Source: Castanea sativa
Taxonomy: Eukaryota; Streptophyta; Magnoliopsida; Fagales; Fagaceae
Assembly (NCBI RefSeq): GCF_040712315.1
Contig: NC_134017.1
Coordinates: 17,452,001 to 17,516,000 of the forward strand
Length of the DNA: 64,000 nucleotides
Direction of reading: 5' to 3'
Position numbers and translations under genes: made by a program. Below the pieces are notes generated by a model. The model was given only the letters and a program-made list of their open reading frames with translations, was not told the DNA's origin and searched no databases. Of this stretch, positions 1 to 9,041 are shown piece after piece. The stretch's first letter is position 1, and the number at the start of each line of letters is the position of its first letter.

Positions 1-36
1 TCAGAGTTAAAACGGAAGAGATATCACCAAAATACT

Positions 37-1110
37 AAAAACTCTAATAAAAACCTTCACTTTTTTTTTAATTGTTGGGACATATGTGATTCATGTTAGG
101 AACATATGTCAACATGTTATGTATTGGTTAATCCTTTGATAAAACGCACTTTACATGCAATTGGGTAGATCTAAGATGTGTTTAATGCTTCAAGAAACAA
201 GGTTTCAAGTTCAAGTGTTAAAACCACGCAAATCTGTCCAAGATTCAAGTGAAGAAGTGTTGTTCATTAAAGCTCAACAGATAGTATTTATCGAGGTTTT
301 AAAAGAGCTGTTTCAACTTGAGGCTCGATAGTTGCTCGATAGATAGGGTATCTATTGAGATTTATGAAGTTCAGTTTTTTAGAGTTGATTGTCATCCAAT
401 TTGTGAATGTATGTTTGAGCTTTCTTTTCTCACAGCCTTAAACATATATAAGAATTATTTTAAGGGTCGTCACAAGTTCCACAGTTGCACAGGAGCACAA
501 TTCCATAAGTGTAAAGAAAAGTGTGACTGGAAACCTAGTTGCCCTAGTTCATCTTGAAGAAGCTGTTGTGTTTGTACACCGTATGGTTTTGTAACCAAGT
601 AACTTCATGATCTTTATCGTGTGATGAACTGAAGAACTTTGCAGCCAACATCCTTCTTAAGTTGGTGATTAAGTCACGTACTGGGATCTGCGTATCTATT
701 GGTTAGTCATGTACTAGGAGCCGTGCAATCCAAGGAAAAATTGTCACTACAGAACAAGTCCAATTGGGTATTGGGGTAAGAGTTCAACTGTAGGTAGGTA
801 TAAGGTACTGAGATTCCTTTACTTATAACCGCTTGTTTTGATAATAGTGAATTCTCGAGAGTGGTGATCTTAAAATCACCCAGTGGGGTTTTTGCCTCGG
901 ATATTTTCCTCATTCATAAAAAAATCACCGTAATTTTTATTATCCATTGCATAATTATATAGTTGGTGATTTGTTTGTGTTGCCACGTACATTGTATGTT
1001 AATTTGATTAATTAATTAAACTTGGCTAATTAATCAATTATCTATCACAAGGGGTCAATACATTTTTAGCCTATCAAAAACCCTAATTAAAACATTCACT
1101 TTTTTTAAAG
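37..1110. repeat. Imperfect ~33-bp direct repeats flanking the solo LTR
   Basis: Positions 37-70 and 1076-1110 are near-identical: both begin AAAAAC, continue CTAAT and AAAAC, then TTCAC and a T-run. I count 3 mismatches over the first 24 aligned bases. The left copy ends two bases before the LTR and the right copy starts at its last base, so the pair brackets the LTR almost exactly. This is much longer than the usual 5-bp duplication. Confidence 0.7.
73..1076 (+). mobile_element. Solo LTR of family A (A1 type)
   Basis: A single LTR of the family found as paired LTRs at 6085, 15598, 23710 and elsewhere. It starts TGTTGGGACATATGTG and ends in the family terminus TTTTTAGCCTATCA, about 1.0 kb, matching the 1001-bp right LTR of the copy at 22008-23008. 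No PBS, gag or PPT is attached, so it is a solo LTR, normally the product of recombination between two LTRs. The first ~60 bases match the A1 head type seen at 15598-23008. No 5-bp target duplication is visible; instead a ~33-bp imperfect direct repeat flanks it. Confidence 0.85.
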
Positions 1111-1511
1111 AAAAACTAGCAATTTTTTACCCAACTTCATGCAATAGAAAGTATTGATAGGGTGAGAACTGGAATAAGTGGGCTAGACCATCTTAAAGAA
1201 CAAATTGTTAGCTAATTTTCATCAAAAGGGCTTTAATCTGCTTTAGATTGGAAGATATGAATTTTCCAAGAAAAAACATCACATAATGTTTTAGCACTGC
1301 ATCACCTTCCTTCCAAGCGAGATATCTCGACAATCGTAGTTCCAAATTGAACTAGGCTAGGGCCATTAGAAACTACGCATCTAGAGCTTTCCATGCAAAT
1401 AAAATACAAGAAAACGATGCTTAGAAAGGCCTCCAAACAATAGTACGAAAATCGGGGTAGAAATCAGAAAAGGACAAAAAAAAGGGCTGATGAGGTGGTA
1501 AAAATGGGAGG

Positions 1512-1547
1512 CTAGCATTAGTGTATCAAGATACAGTAATGCTAGCC
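1512..1547. repeat. 36-nt near-perfect hairpin
   Basis: Two 17-nt arms beginning and ending GCTAGC pair with one mismatch around a 2-nt centre. It lies in otherwise featureless AT-rich sequence (1077-1573), where I see no gene. It may be the core of a small palindromic element. Confidence 0.6.
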
Positions 1548-1573
1548 CCCCCTTAACAGCCATTAAAAAAAAA

Positions 1574-1741
1574 TGCTATGTTCATAACACTTACACAACA
1601 AATTCTAGGTGATAAGTTATTATGGGTTACTGCTAGTAGGTAAGAAAGTAATTTCAATGGTAGATTCAAATTAAAAACCCATAACAACCTACCACCTTGG
1701 ATTTGTTATGAAAGTATTGTAAAAATGTTATAGATGTAGCC
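1574..1741. mobile_element. MITE-like repeat, copy 1
   Basis: A ~168-bp element whose ends are imperfect inverted repeats: a left TGCTATGTTCATAACA-like end and a right AATGTTATAGATGTAGC-like end, both followed inwards by a 'CAACAAATCY' motif. The middle carries AAGTTATTATGGGTTA near the left and the complementary ACCCATAACAACCTACC near the right. Related copies lie at 1750 and 3690. The superfamily is not recognised. Confidence 0.55.
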
Positions 1742-1749
1742 CTTCTCCT

Positions 1750-1893
1750 AGGTGACAACTAACAAGTTATTATGCGCTATTCCTGGTAGGAAAAATAATA
1801 ATTTCTGTGATGGCTTCAAATTAAAAACTCATAACAATCTACCACTTAGAGTTTGTTGTCAAAGTGTTGTGAAAATGTTGTAAATGTAACAAT
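1750..1893. mobile_element. MITE-like repeat, copy 2 (left end truncated)
   Basis: Directly downstream of copy 1 and sharing the AAGTTATTATG centre, the CATAACAATCTACCAC segment and a right end reading GTTGTGAAAATGTTGTAAATGTAAC. The left terminal repeat is missing or decayed. Confidence 0.5.
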
Positions 1894-2041
1894 TCCCCTT
1901 AAAAAGTGGTAAATATTTTTTACATGTTTTATAGTTTATTGAAATCTAATCTATATGTAGAAGATAATGTTAAAATTCTTCCAATCATGCTACATGCATG
2001 TTCTTTTTACTTGAAACTTGAAAACTTATTAGTATATTCAG

Positions 2042-2043
<2 letters not shown>

Positions 2044-2099
<56 letters not shown>
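2044..2099. repeat. (TA)n microsatellite
   Basis: An uninterrupted run of alternating TA of about 56 bases. Translations across it in any frame (Ile-Tyr runs) are not genes. Confidence 0.97.
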
Positions 2100-2101
<2 letters not shown>

Positions 2102-2279
2102 GTGTGAAAGAAAGTATACAATTGTAAAAACTTTTGCATGAATTGCCAAAGTATACTCATTAGAAGACACTTTTGCAACATGAATGTATGTTATTTAAAG
2201 GCACTATAATTGGACAACCATAAATGACTAATTTAAAAGACTGATTAAAAGGAGGGAAAACTCCTAATTATCATCTTAC

Positions 2280-2543
2280 AAGGTAGTAAGCTTTGACCAG
2301 TTCCCCATGAAGTCAGGTATCCTACCCGTGTGTCCAATGTCTAATAATCACCTGCAACCACAAGAAGTATTTCCTCACAAAATCTAATCACAACTTTTTG
2401 TTTATATATTCATCATTATGTTAATTTAGAAAGTTTGCAATGCTAAAAAGAAGTAGCAAGGTAGTTCTTACACTCTCTGGAGGCTTTTTAAATTAGCAAA
2501 TGTCAAAGGAATCTCACCACTAACTCCATAACTATCAATGTAG
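2280..2543 (-). pseudogene. LRR receptor-like kinase fragment: two 72-nt LRR exons
   Basis: On the minus strand, 2472-2543 is a 72-nt segment preceded by a TTGACAG acceptor and followed by a GTAAGAAC donor. It reads as an LRR containing GEIPLTFANLKSLQ. The next segment, 2280-2351, is again exactly 72 nt, with a TTGCAG acceptor and a GTAAGATG donor, and contains GRIPDFMGNWSKLTTL. Consecutive 72-nt (24-codon) LRR exons in this phase are typical of plant LRR-VIII receptor kinases with a malectin-like domain, such as the Arabidopsis At1g56140 group (family knowledge). Joining the exons in phase gives a TGA where the family usually has Trp, so it is broken. No kinase, malectin or further LRR exons are visible nearby. 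It is a relic, or part of a gene whose other exons were lost. Confidence 0.75.
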
Positions 2544-2551
2544 CTGTCAAG

Positions 2552-3589
2552 GTAATGAATTTACATGATCAACTGATATTTGATATCCTATCCTCAGCAC
2601 AAATAAAATTTAGTAATAACAGTTAATGAATAAAGACCAAAGGACAAGTCTCAATCCATCATTAGATTATCGTTCACGTTGCTAACTTGTCATGAGAAAA
2701 ATTTTCAAAATTTCTCACAGTAAGTATCTACAAATTAAATATCAAATTTAACATGATTGCCGGCACCAAATCTCTGCCAATAGCTATATCATTTCCACCA
2801 AATCATTTCATCTTTTCTGTCCTGGAATACGATATATAGTCTTGCGTATGCAAAAAAACTAGAATTAAAAAATAAAATATTGTTATATAGCACATAAGAT
2901 TGAGAAATGAAAATCAAGATTGCATTATGCTGATATGGCCATGGAATGAGAATGAAAGGTTACAACAGTATGATAATGTATTGGACTACAATGATATGGG
3001 CTTTCAACCAACGAGACTACATATAAAACATAACATGAGAATACAAGAGATATTGGACTAAGATGAATTTCAATGAGTAACATGAGAATACAAGACATAT
3101 AGGACTAAGATGAGTTTCAATGAGAATGAAAAGTTACAACAAGTCAACAAAGCAAGAAACAACAAAATGACAATCACAACTCAATAATTTCGATACAAAA
3201 CAAAATTTGAGAAAAGTAGAGAGATGTGGGTCTCACCATTTTGAAGAAGATAGAGAAGTGACGATGGGTGACAGTAGGTAGAAGAAGTCGAGTGTTAGTG
3301 GCTATGGGTATAAGTGTGGGTCTTGCCGCCGACTACAGAGAGACAATGTCACCTCTGCCTTTGCCTCTGCCTGCCCTCTGCCTCCGCCTTCAATGTGTGA
3401 GAGCTCTTTCTTCTCCAAAACCCCTTCATTTCCCTCTTCACCGAAATATGCTAGTGTTTTGAATTTCATTTGATTCCATATCTTGTTTTCTTAATCTTTT
3501 TATTTTGTTTTGAATTTAATTTGATTTTATTGTTTTCTTTTCCTAGTCAGATTGTTTTTTGTGTGTTTGTGACGTGGCAGTGACAGGTA
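2552..3589. other. AT-rich intergenic sequence with a short tandem duplication
   Basis: No gene recognised. Positions 3031-3077 and 3078-3122 form a tandem pair of ~46-bp units, each with ACATGAGAATACAAGA, GGACTAAGATGA and TTTCAATGAG. A short open frame at 3268-3462 has no recognisable domain and sits in a CT-rich patch; it is probably chance. Confidence 0.6.
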
Positions 3590-3638
3590 GGAAATGTTGT
3601 GAAAATATTTTGAAATTGTTGTGGATGTAGCATTTCTC
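3590..3638. mobile_element. MITE-like repeat, right-end fragment
   Basis: A short stretch, GTTGTGAAAATATTTTGAAATTG followed by TGTGGATGTAGCATTTCT, matches the right terminal repeat of the copies at 1574 and 3690. It is a terminal fragment without a partner. Confidence 0.4.
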
Positions 3639-3689
3639 AATTAATAAATGACTAATTAAAAGGAGTGAAAACTCCTAATAAATAGAAAA

Positions 3690-3848
3690 GTGCTACATCA
3701 ACAATATTTTCACAACAAATCTTATATTGCATGTTGTTACATGTTTTTAATTTAAATCTACCACTGAAATTAATTTTTTGCCTACCAGTAACAAGTAACA
3801 ACCTATCACGTAAGATTTGTTATGAAAATGTTGTGAACATAGCATTTC
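3690..3848. mobile_element. MITE-like repeat, copy 3
   Basis: The clearest copy. The left end (TGCTACATCAACAATATTTTCACAACAAATCTTA) and the right end (TAAGATTTGTTATGAAAATGTTGTGAACATAGCA) are inverted repeats of about 34 bp. The element is ~159 bp, non-coding, and related to those at 1574 and 1750. Confidence 0.65.
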
Positions 3849-4289
3849 TCTAATTAATATGATGTGTGTTATTTAGAGGTGCAATAATTGATAGTTTTAA
3901 ATAATTAAAGAGCTTTAAATGGTGAATTAAAGGAGGAAAACTAATGAAAGACGCAATAATTACAAAACTTTAAATGACAAATTAAAAGAAAATAAACCCC
4001 TATACTTTGGTTCCATCACCTATTTCCATTATTAAATCACTCCAGCAAAAGCATGCACTTTAAATATGCATAGCATTTAAGAGTGAATGTTTATGTATCT
4101 TGGGGTTTAACCGTTTAAGTGATAGTCACGTGGTAATGGCATCTTTTGTGACTTTTGTTTTGTGGCTTGAACTTCACCTAAAAATGACAAAATCTGACAC
4201 AACTCGCAAACACGACACAAAACGAGCAGGTTATGAGTTAAGGTTTAATGGATTCATATCATATTTTGGTTGACACAACTAACCTATTT

Positions 4290-4480
4290 AATAAAGAGCA
4301 AGACTTAGGTACAGTACTTAGGTGCTGTTCCTTAGGTTCCTCTCTTAAAATTCTGCCATATGGCATTTTTCTCATTAATGGAAGTGTATTTTTTAAGTTA
4401 AGTAGCCACATGTCAGAATCTTAAGAGGGGAACCTAACAAACAGCACCTAAGGTACTGTATGTAAGTTTTGTCCTTTAAT
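4290..4480. mobile_element. MITE with ~70-bp terminal inverted repeats
   Basis: The left arm (AAGACTTAGGTACAGTAC, TTAGGTGCTGTTCCTTAGG, TTCCTCTCTTAAAATTCTG) is complementary to the right arm ending in GTACTGTATGTAAGTTTTGTCC. The arms meet around a ~35-bp centre, so nearly the whole ~187-bp element can fold back. TTTAATA occurs at both borders as a candidate target duplication. Superfamily unknown. Confidence 0.7.
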
Positions 4481-4702
4481 AAATATGTCGTGTTTGTGTC
4501 TATCCCACAGAACCCGTCAAACTCATTTAACTAAATGTCATTTTACAAATATGCCCTTCAAAACCCTTGGTATACAAACCTATGTTCTTCCTAGTTGCAT
4601 TCTCCCAAGTATCATGCCTGCCTCTCACTCTCAGACCTCAATCTCACCTCACCTTACTTCATCTTATTTGTTTGTTTTTGCATAGTCTAAATCAATTGGG
4701 TT

Positions 4703-4706
<4 letters not shown>

Positions 4707-4764
<58 letters not shown>
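4707..4764. repeat. (TA)n microsatellite
   Basis: About 58 bases of alternating TA. A short (ATA)n tract lies at 5000-5024. Apart from these and the MITE, 3849-5302 holds no recognisable gene. Confidence 0.95.
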
Positions 4765-4767
<3 letters not shown>

Positions 4768-5302
4768 ATAAAATCTAATAAACAAGTCGACATAATTGAT
4801 CTGTTTAATAAACAGGTCATGTTAAGATTAAGGAATTCTAACCTGCTAAAATAAACATGTCATGGTTGTGTCAACTCATATAACTCAATACTCATAAGTC
4901 GACACAACATGAAACCAACACACAAACACGAATTGCCACCTCTAACTCCTCCCTCTCTGCCACTATCTATATATGTGTCTTAAAGGAATTTTCATCTCAA
5001 AATAATAATAATAATAATAATAGGAGTTTTTGTTGCATTAAGTATGAGTTCTGTCACTACCTTTGACATTTTTTTTTAATGAATTTTAGTATGTCAAATT
5101 TCCGTACTTCGTTCCTACAGCATCAGGCATTGTTTATTATTTATTGTACCAATATTTGGATATCAAATTTGTTTATTTGATAATAGTTGCACCAAAGGAT
5201 AACAATATTTCTGAAAACTATAAAGTTGAATGCAATAAGCAATATAGTTCCCAACTTTTACATTAGAAACCTAATATTATTTTTTCTTTCTTTTATTGCT
5301 TG

Positions 5303-5367
5303 CTAATAATTCTTCTTCTCGCAGGAGCTGTAGCAGGTATCCATATAGTTTTCGACTTTATTCACAT
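5303..5367 (-). pseudogene. Duplicated last exon of the thionin-like gene
   Basis: A 65-nt minus-strand segment with the same TGACAG acceptor and starting phase as the real last exon at 5493-5548. It encodes a closely similar cysteine-bearing C-terminus (a YMDTCYSSC motif) before its own TAG. The similarity continues ~100 bp upstream into the intron-like sequence, so this is a partial tandem duplication of exon 2 with an offset of ~180 bp. It could act as an alternative terminal exon or be the remnant of a second gene copy. Confidence 0.65.
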
Positions 5368-5492
5368 CTGTCACATTAATACCATTCCTTAGAATTGAAT
5401 AAACAAAGCAATTATATAAAAAGCATGCTTCTGAATTTTTTTTTTTTTTTTTTTTACAAGTCTAAAGCATGCTAATAATTGTTCTTCTTCTT

Positions 5493-5921
5493 CTACTTCT
5501 TGCAAGAGCTGTAGCAGGTATCCATATAGTCTTCTTCTTTATTCACATCTGTCACTTTAATAACATCCATTAGAATCGAATAAAGAAAACAATTATGTAT
5601 TATTATATCCAAAAATGAATGAAATATGAACTCAATGGTTTTAGTACCTGAACCAAAACTGGTTGACATGGACTCTGCACAATCAAGAATACAACTATAG
5701 ATAACATCTGTGAGAGAGGCTTGGCATATCTGGTAACAAGAATCACGACCAAGCCTCAATTTAAAAGGATTACCCTCCCAACGCGCACAACCTACATAAC
5801 AATTCATAATGCACTGAATGTCTGGCGTTGCCTCCTCCAAGAGGGAAGGATTACTAGCTGGTGCTACAACAAGAAGCACAAGCATAAAGAGCGTCACCAT
5901 AGTTTTCACAATTCTCCTCAT
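5493..5921 (-). CDS. Thionin-like / alpha-hairpinin-like secreted cysteine-rich peptide
   Basis: Predicted two-exon gene: exon 1 5648-5921 (274 nt), intron 5549-5647 (99 nt, GT...AG), exon 2 5493-5548 (56 nt), giving 330 nt or 109 residues plus a stop. The start is placed at the internal Met at 5919-5921, which the relative at 60247 supports; an upstream in-frame Met at 5943 would add 8 residues. Residues 1-~24 form a hydrophobic signal peptide (TLFMLVLLVVAPA), so the product is probably secreted. The mature part has repeated C-x3-C pairs, spaced as in plant thionin-like and hairpinin-type defence peptides. Exact function and disulfide pattern are inferred only. The intron is a multiple of three and contains no stop, so an unspliced transcript would also be translated. 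A possible TATA box (minus strand) lies at 5981-5987. Broken relatives lie at 59944-60247 and 61505-61625. Confidence 0.7.
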   Translation of the reverse strand: MRRIVKTMVTLFMLVLLVVAPASNPSLLEEATPDIQCIMNCYVGCARWEGNPFKLRLGRDSCYQICQASLTDVIYSCILDCAESMSTSFGSGTKTIEFIFHSFLDIIIHNCFLYSILMDVIKVTDVNKEEDYMDTCYSSCKK

Positions 5922-6084
5922 GCTATCTCTTCTTCTTAACACCAAACTTTCTCCCTATATTGGAATATTTTATGATCATGATTTATATTATCTAAAATAC
6001 TTTGTCATTAATAAAGCCTCTAATGAATTTTTTTGTTTCTAGGTTTTTTCTTTATTCAAAAAAATCAGGCCATTAATGAATTTC

Positions 6085-7103
6085 TATTAGGACATATGTG
6101 TTTCACTTGTTTAGAACATATGTCATTCATTTATGTAATTGGCTAATCCTTTGACAAAACGCACTTTACTTGTAATTAGGTAGAATTAGGATGAGTTTTA
6201 TACTACAAGAAAATGTATTTCAAGATCAAGTGTTGAAGTCATCAAGTCTGTCCAAGAAATAAGCTGAAAAGTGCAAGTTCATTAAAGCACGACAACTAGC
6301 ATGTGTCGAGGTTTAAAGAGCTCTTCCAGCCCGTGACTCGACATCTTCTTGAAAGCATCTCAATACCTCTATCTGTCGAGGTTTAAGAAAAACAGATTCT
6401 AAATTTTGTTTTGATTCCAATCCGTGGATGTGTCTTTGGGCATTCTTTTCTCCTAACCCTAGACATATAAAATGATTATTTTAAGGGCCGTAAAAGAGAT
6501 GCAAGTTGCACAAGTATTGAAAAATCCTTGTTCATGCAAATTGTAACTTGAGATGAAGTTCTTGCCCTAGTTTATCTCTCTTGTGAAGAAGTTGCTGTGT
6601 CTTTGCACCGTAGGGTTTTGTAACCAAGCATCTTCTTGATCTTCATCATGTGGATAAATTGAAGAACTTTGCAGCCAACAATCTTCTCTAGTTGGTGATT
6701 GTAGTTGCGTATTGGGATTCGCGCAATTGGTTAGTCAAGTACTTGGGAGCCGTGCTTTGAAAGGAGAAATTGTCACTACAGAACAAGTCCAATTGGGTAT
6801 TGGGGTAAGAGTTCAACTGTAGGTTGGTAAGGTACTTAAGATTCCTTTACTTGTAACCGCTTGTTGTAATAATAGTGGAATTTCGGGAGTAGTGACCTTA
6901 AAATCACCCGCTGGGTTTTTGCCGTGTAGGTTTTCCCCATTCGTAAACAAATCATCGTGTCATTTAATTTTCGCTGCATACTTAGTTTAATTGGTGATTT
7001 GTTTGTGCTACCACGCTTTGCATGTTAAATTAGTTAATTAATTGAACTTAGCTAATTAATTAATCAATCCATCGCAAGGGGTCAATACGTTTTTGGCCTA
7101 TCA
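6085..7103 (+). repeat. 5' LTR of family A element
   Basis: Starts TATTAGGACATATGTG (first G mutated to A; the 3' LTR has TGTTAGG) and ends GGCCTATCA. A plausible core promoter, CATATAAAATG, lies at 6465-6473, with the matching ATATAAAAGG in the 3' LTR near 13128. Around 6270-6400 are several TCGA-containing motifs. Confidence 0.88.
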
Positions 7104-7105
7104 AG

Positions 7106-7117
7106 TGGTATCAGAGC
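7106..7117 (+). promoter_or_regulatory. PBS, initiator tRNA-Met type
   Basis: TGGTATCAGAGC, two bases after the LTR end, is the standard sequence complementary to the 3' end of initiator tRNA-Met, used by most plant Copia elements. Equivalent sites are at 21994-22005 and 31485-31496 (minus strand) in the other copies. Confidence 0.92.
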
Positions 7118-7173
7118 AAGCACACTCTGATTAGGATTAATCCTTGTGTGTGATCCATTGACCCTTACTTGTC

Positions 7174-9041
7174 ATGGATAGAGGTCAATCTCGTATTATA
7201 CCCCCATTATTTGATGGTACTAACTATGCATACTAGAAAGTACGCATGATAGCTTTCTTGTAGTCTCTAAATGAAAAGGTGTGGCAAGCTGTGGAGAAAG
7301 GCTGGACCAAGCCTAAAGAAGCACCAGCCAATTGGGATGAAGCTAAGATTAAGGCGGCAAACTTCAATAGTAGAGCATTGAATGCCTTATTCAGTGCAAA
7401 GGAAGTACGGACCATCCTTCAAACAACCTATGAGGGAACAAAGGCTGTCAAAGATTTGAAGCTACAGAGGCTTACTACAAGCTTCGAAGAAATTAAGATG
7501 GAGGAGGATGAGTCATTTGATGAGTTCTATGTCAGGCTTAAGGACATAGTGAACTCAACTTTTAATCTTGAGGAAACCATTCTTGAACCCAAGATTGTAC
7601 CAAAAGTGCTCAGATCTCTACTCGAGAGATTCCATGCCAAGATCACGGCAATAGAGGAATCTAAGGATATTAACAAGATTCCTCTAACTGAGCTAGTTGG
7701 TAATTTGCAAACTTACGAGCTAGGGTTGATAAGAATTGGCAAATCGAGTAAAGGCAAGAGCATGGCACTGAAGGCCAAGAACAATAAGACTGATGAGTCA
7801 TTAAATGATGAAAACTCTAAGATGAAGTCCTACATCACCAGGAAATTCAAGAAATTCATGAAAAAGCCAATGGAAAAGGCTTCGACAAGGACCGTAGGCA
7901 ATCTAGTTCTTCTCAATTCAAGAGCCAAGATAAAGGGAAGAAGGATGCTAGGGATGGCGATCAGTACACTGTTCCCGTAGGACCTAAGTGTTTCGAGTGT
8001 CAAGACTTTGGTCACATGAAACAGGAGTGTCCCACATATCTCAAGAGCATTGGGAAGAGTAAGGCACTTGCTGCTACTTTGAGTGACACTGAGCCAGAGG
8101 ATGATTTTGACAATGTGGATGATAGAATTTTGAATGCCTTCACTGCCACTGTCAATCCTACTAAAGGGATTGTTGAAGATGTGGATGAAGAAGAGGAATT
8201 GGTGGAATCCAAGTTTGAAAAGATGGATGATCAAGATGATATCCATACAGCCTATGAGAAACTGTACAAGCTTTCTGAGAAGCATGAGAAACTCTATAAG
8301 CTAGCCACCAAGAAGCTCAATGATGTGGAACTTGACCTTGAAAAGCTTTCCACTAAGTTTGATGAAGCTAATCAAATTATTGGGGCACTGAGATTCGAGA
8401 ATAATCTCTTGGCTGAGAAGACCAAGAAGCTTGAAGCGGAACTGTTTCAAAGCTCAACTAGAGAGAACATCAAGTGCAAATCTAGATGAAATGCTCAGCA
8501 TTCAGAAATCTGCATCAGATCGAACCGGATTAGGGTATGAATTCTCTTCCTCTAATATTGCTTCTACTAGTACTATTGTTTTTGTTCCTCCTGCTAATAA
8601 CCTTAATTTTGAGAACAATGATGTTAAAACTGAATTAGCAAGTGAGAACCTAGAAAAGGGTAAGTCCATCTTAGGAACACCCCCTAAGCTTGAGAAATCG
8701 GAAACTAAAAACCCTAAAACTAAGAAGGCTAACTCTCAAAATCCTAAACAGAAGAAGCAACATCTCTGCCATCATTGTGGTATTGCCCATCATACTGGAC
8801 CAAATTGCTATAAGTGGTTAGCCACTCAACAGAGCAATGGCATGATAGCATCTAGGAACCAGAATCAGCTTCGAACTAGAATCAGGTTCAAACCTCTCTT
8901 GCTCCTCTTAGAGATCTTCTCAAAGCCCTCATATTCCTTTCAAACTTGAACGGTTTCAATCCTTCCCCCTCATCACCGGTTCAAGGGTTTGCTAAAAGGA
9001 AAGGTTCTTCCAAGGTGTGGAAGGAAAAGGGTTCCAAGTGA
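7174..9041 (+). pseudogene. gag: Copia-type Gag, family A (broken)
   Basis: Reads from ATG at 7174 to TGA at 9039-9041. The first half has a UBN2/retrotran_gag-like region (FEEIKMEEDESFDEFYVRLKD, then FHAKITAIEES). A CCHC zinc knuckle follows at ~7989 (CFECQDFGHMKQEC) and a second CCHC-like motif at ~8767 (CHHCGIAHHTGPNC). The C-terminus is basic and ends KGSK, as in the other copies. Gag would bind and package element RNA into particles. It is broken: TAG codons at 7234-7236 and 7261-7263, at least two frame shifts (before 7989 and near 8460), and an in-frame loss of ~45 bp near 7398 relative to the copy at 31428. The codon-21 TAG is shared with the copy at 21935. Confidence 0.85.

Noticed and set aside
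1906..2170. Ile/Tyr-repeat open frames
   Set aside because: Translations of a (TA)n microsatellite; the same happens at 24741-24938 and 60607-60825.
3268..3462. Possible short gene
   Set aside because: CT-rich, no domain, no relatives in the window.
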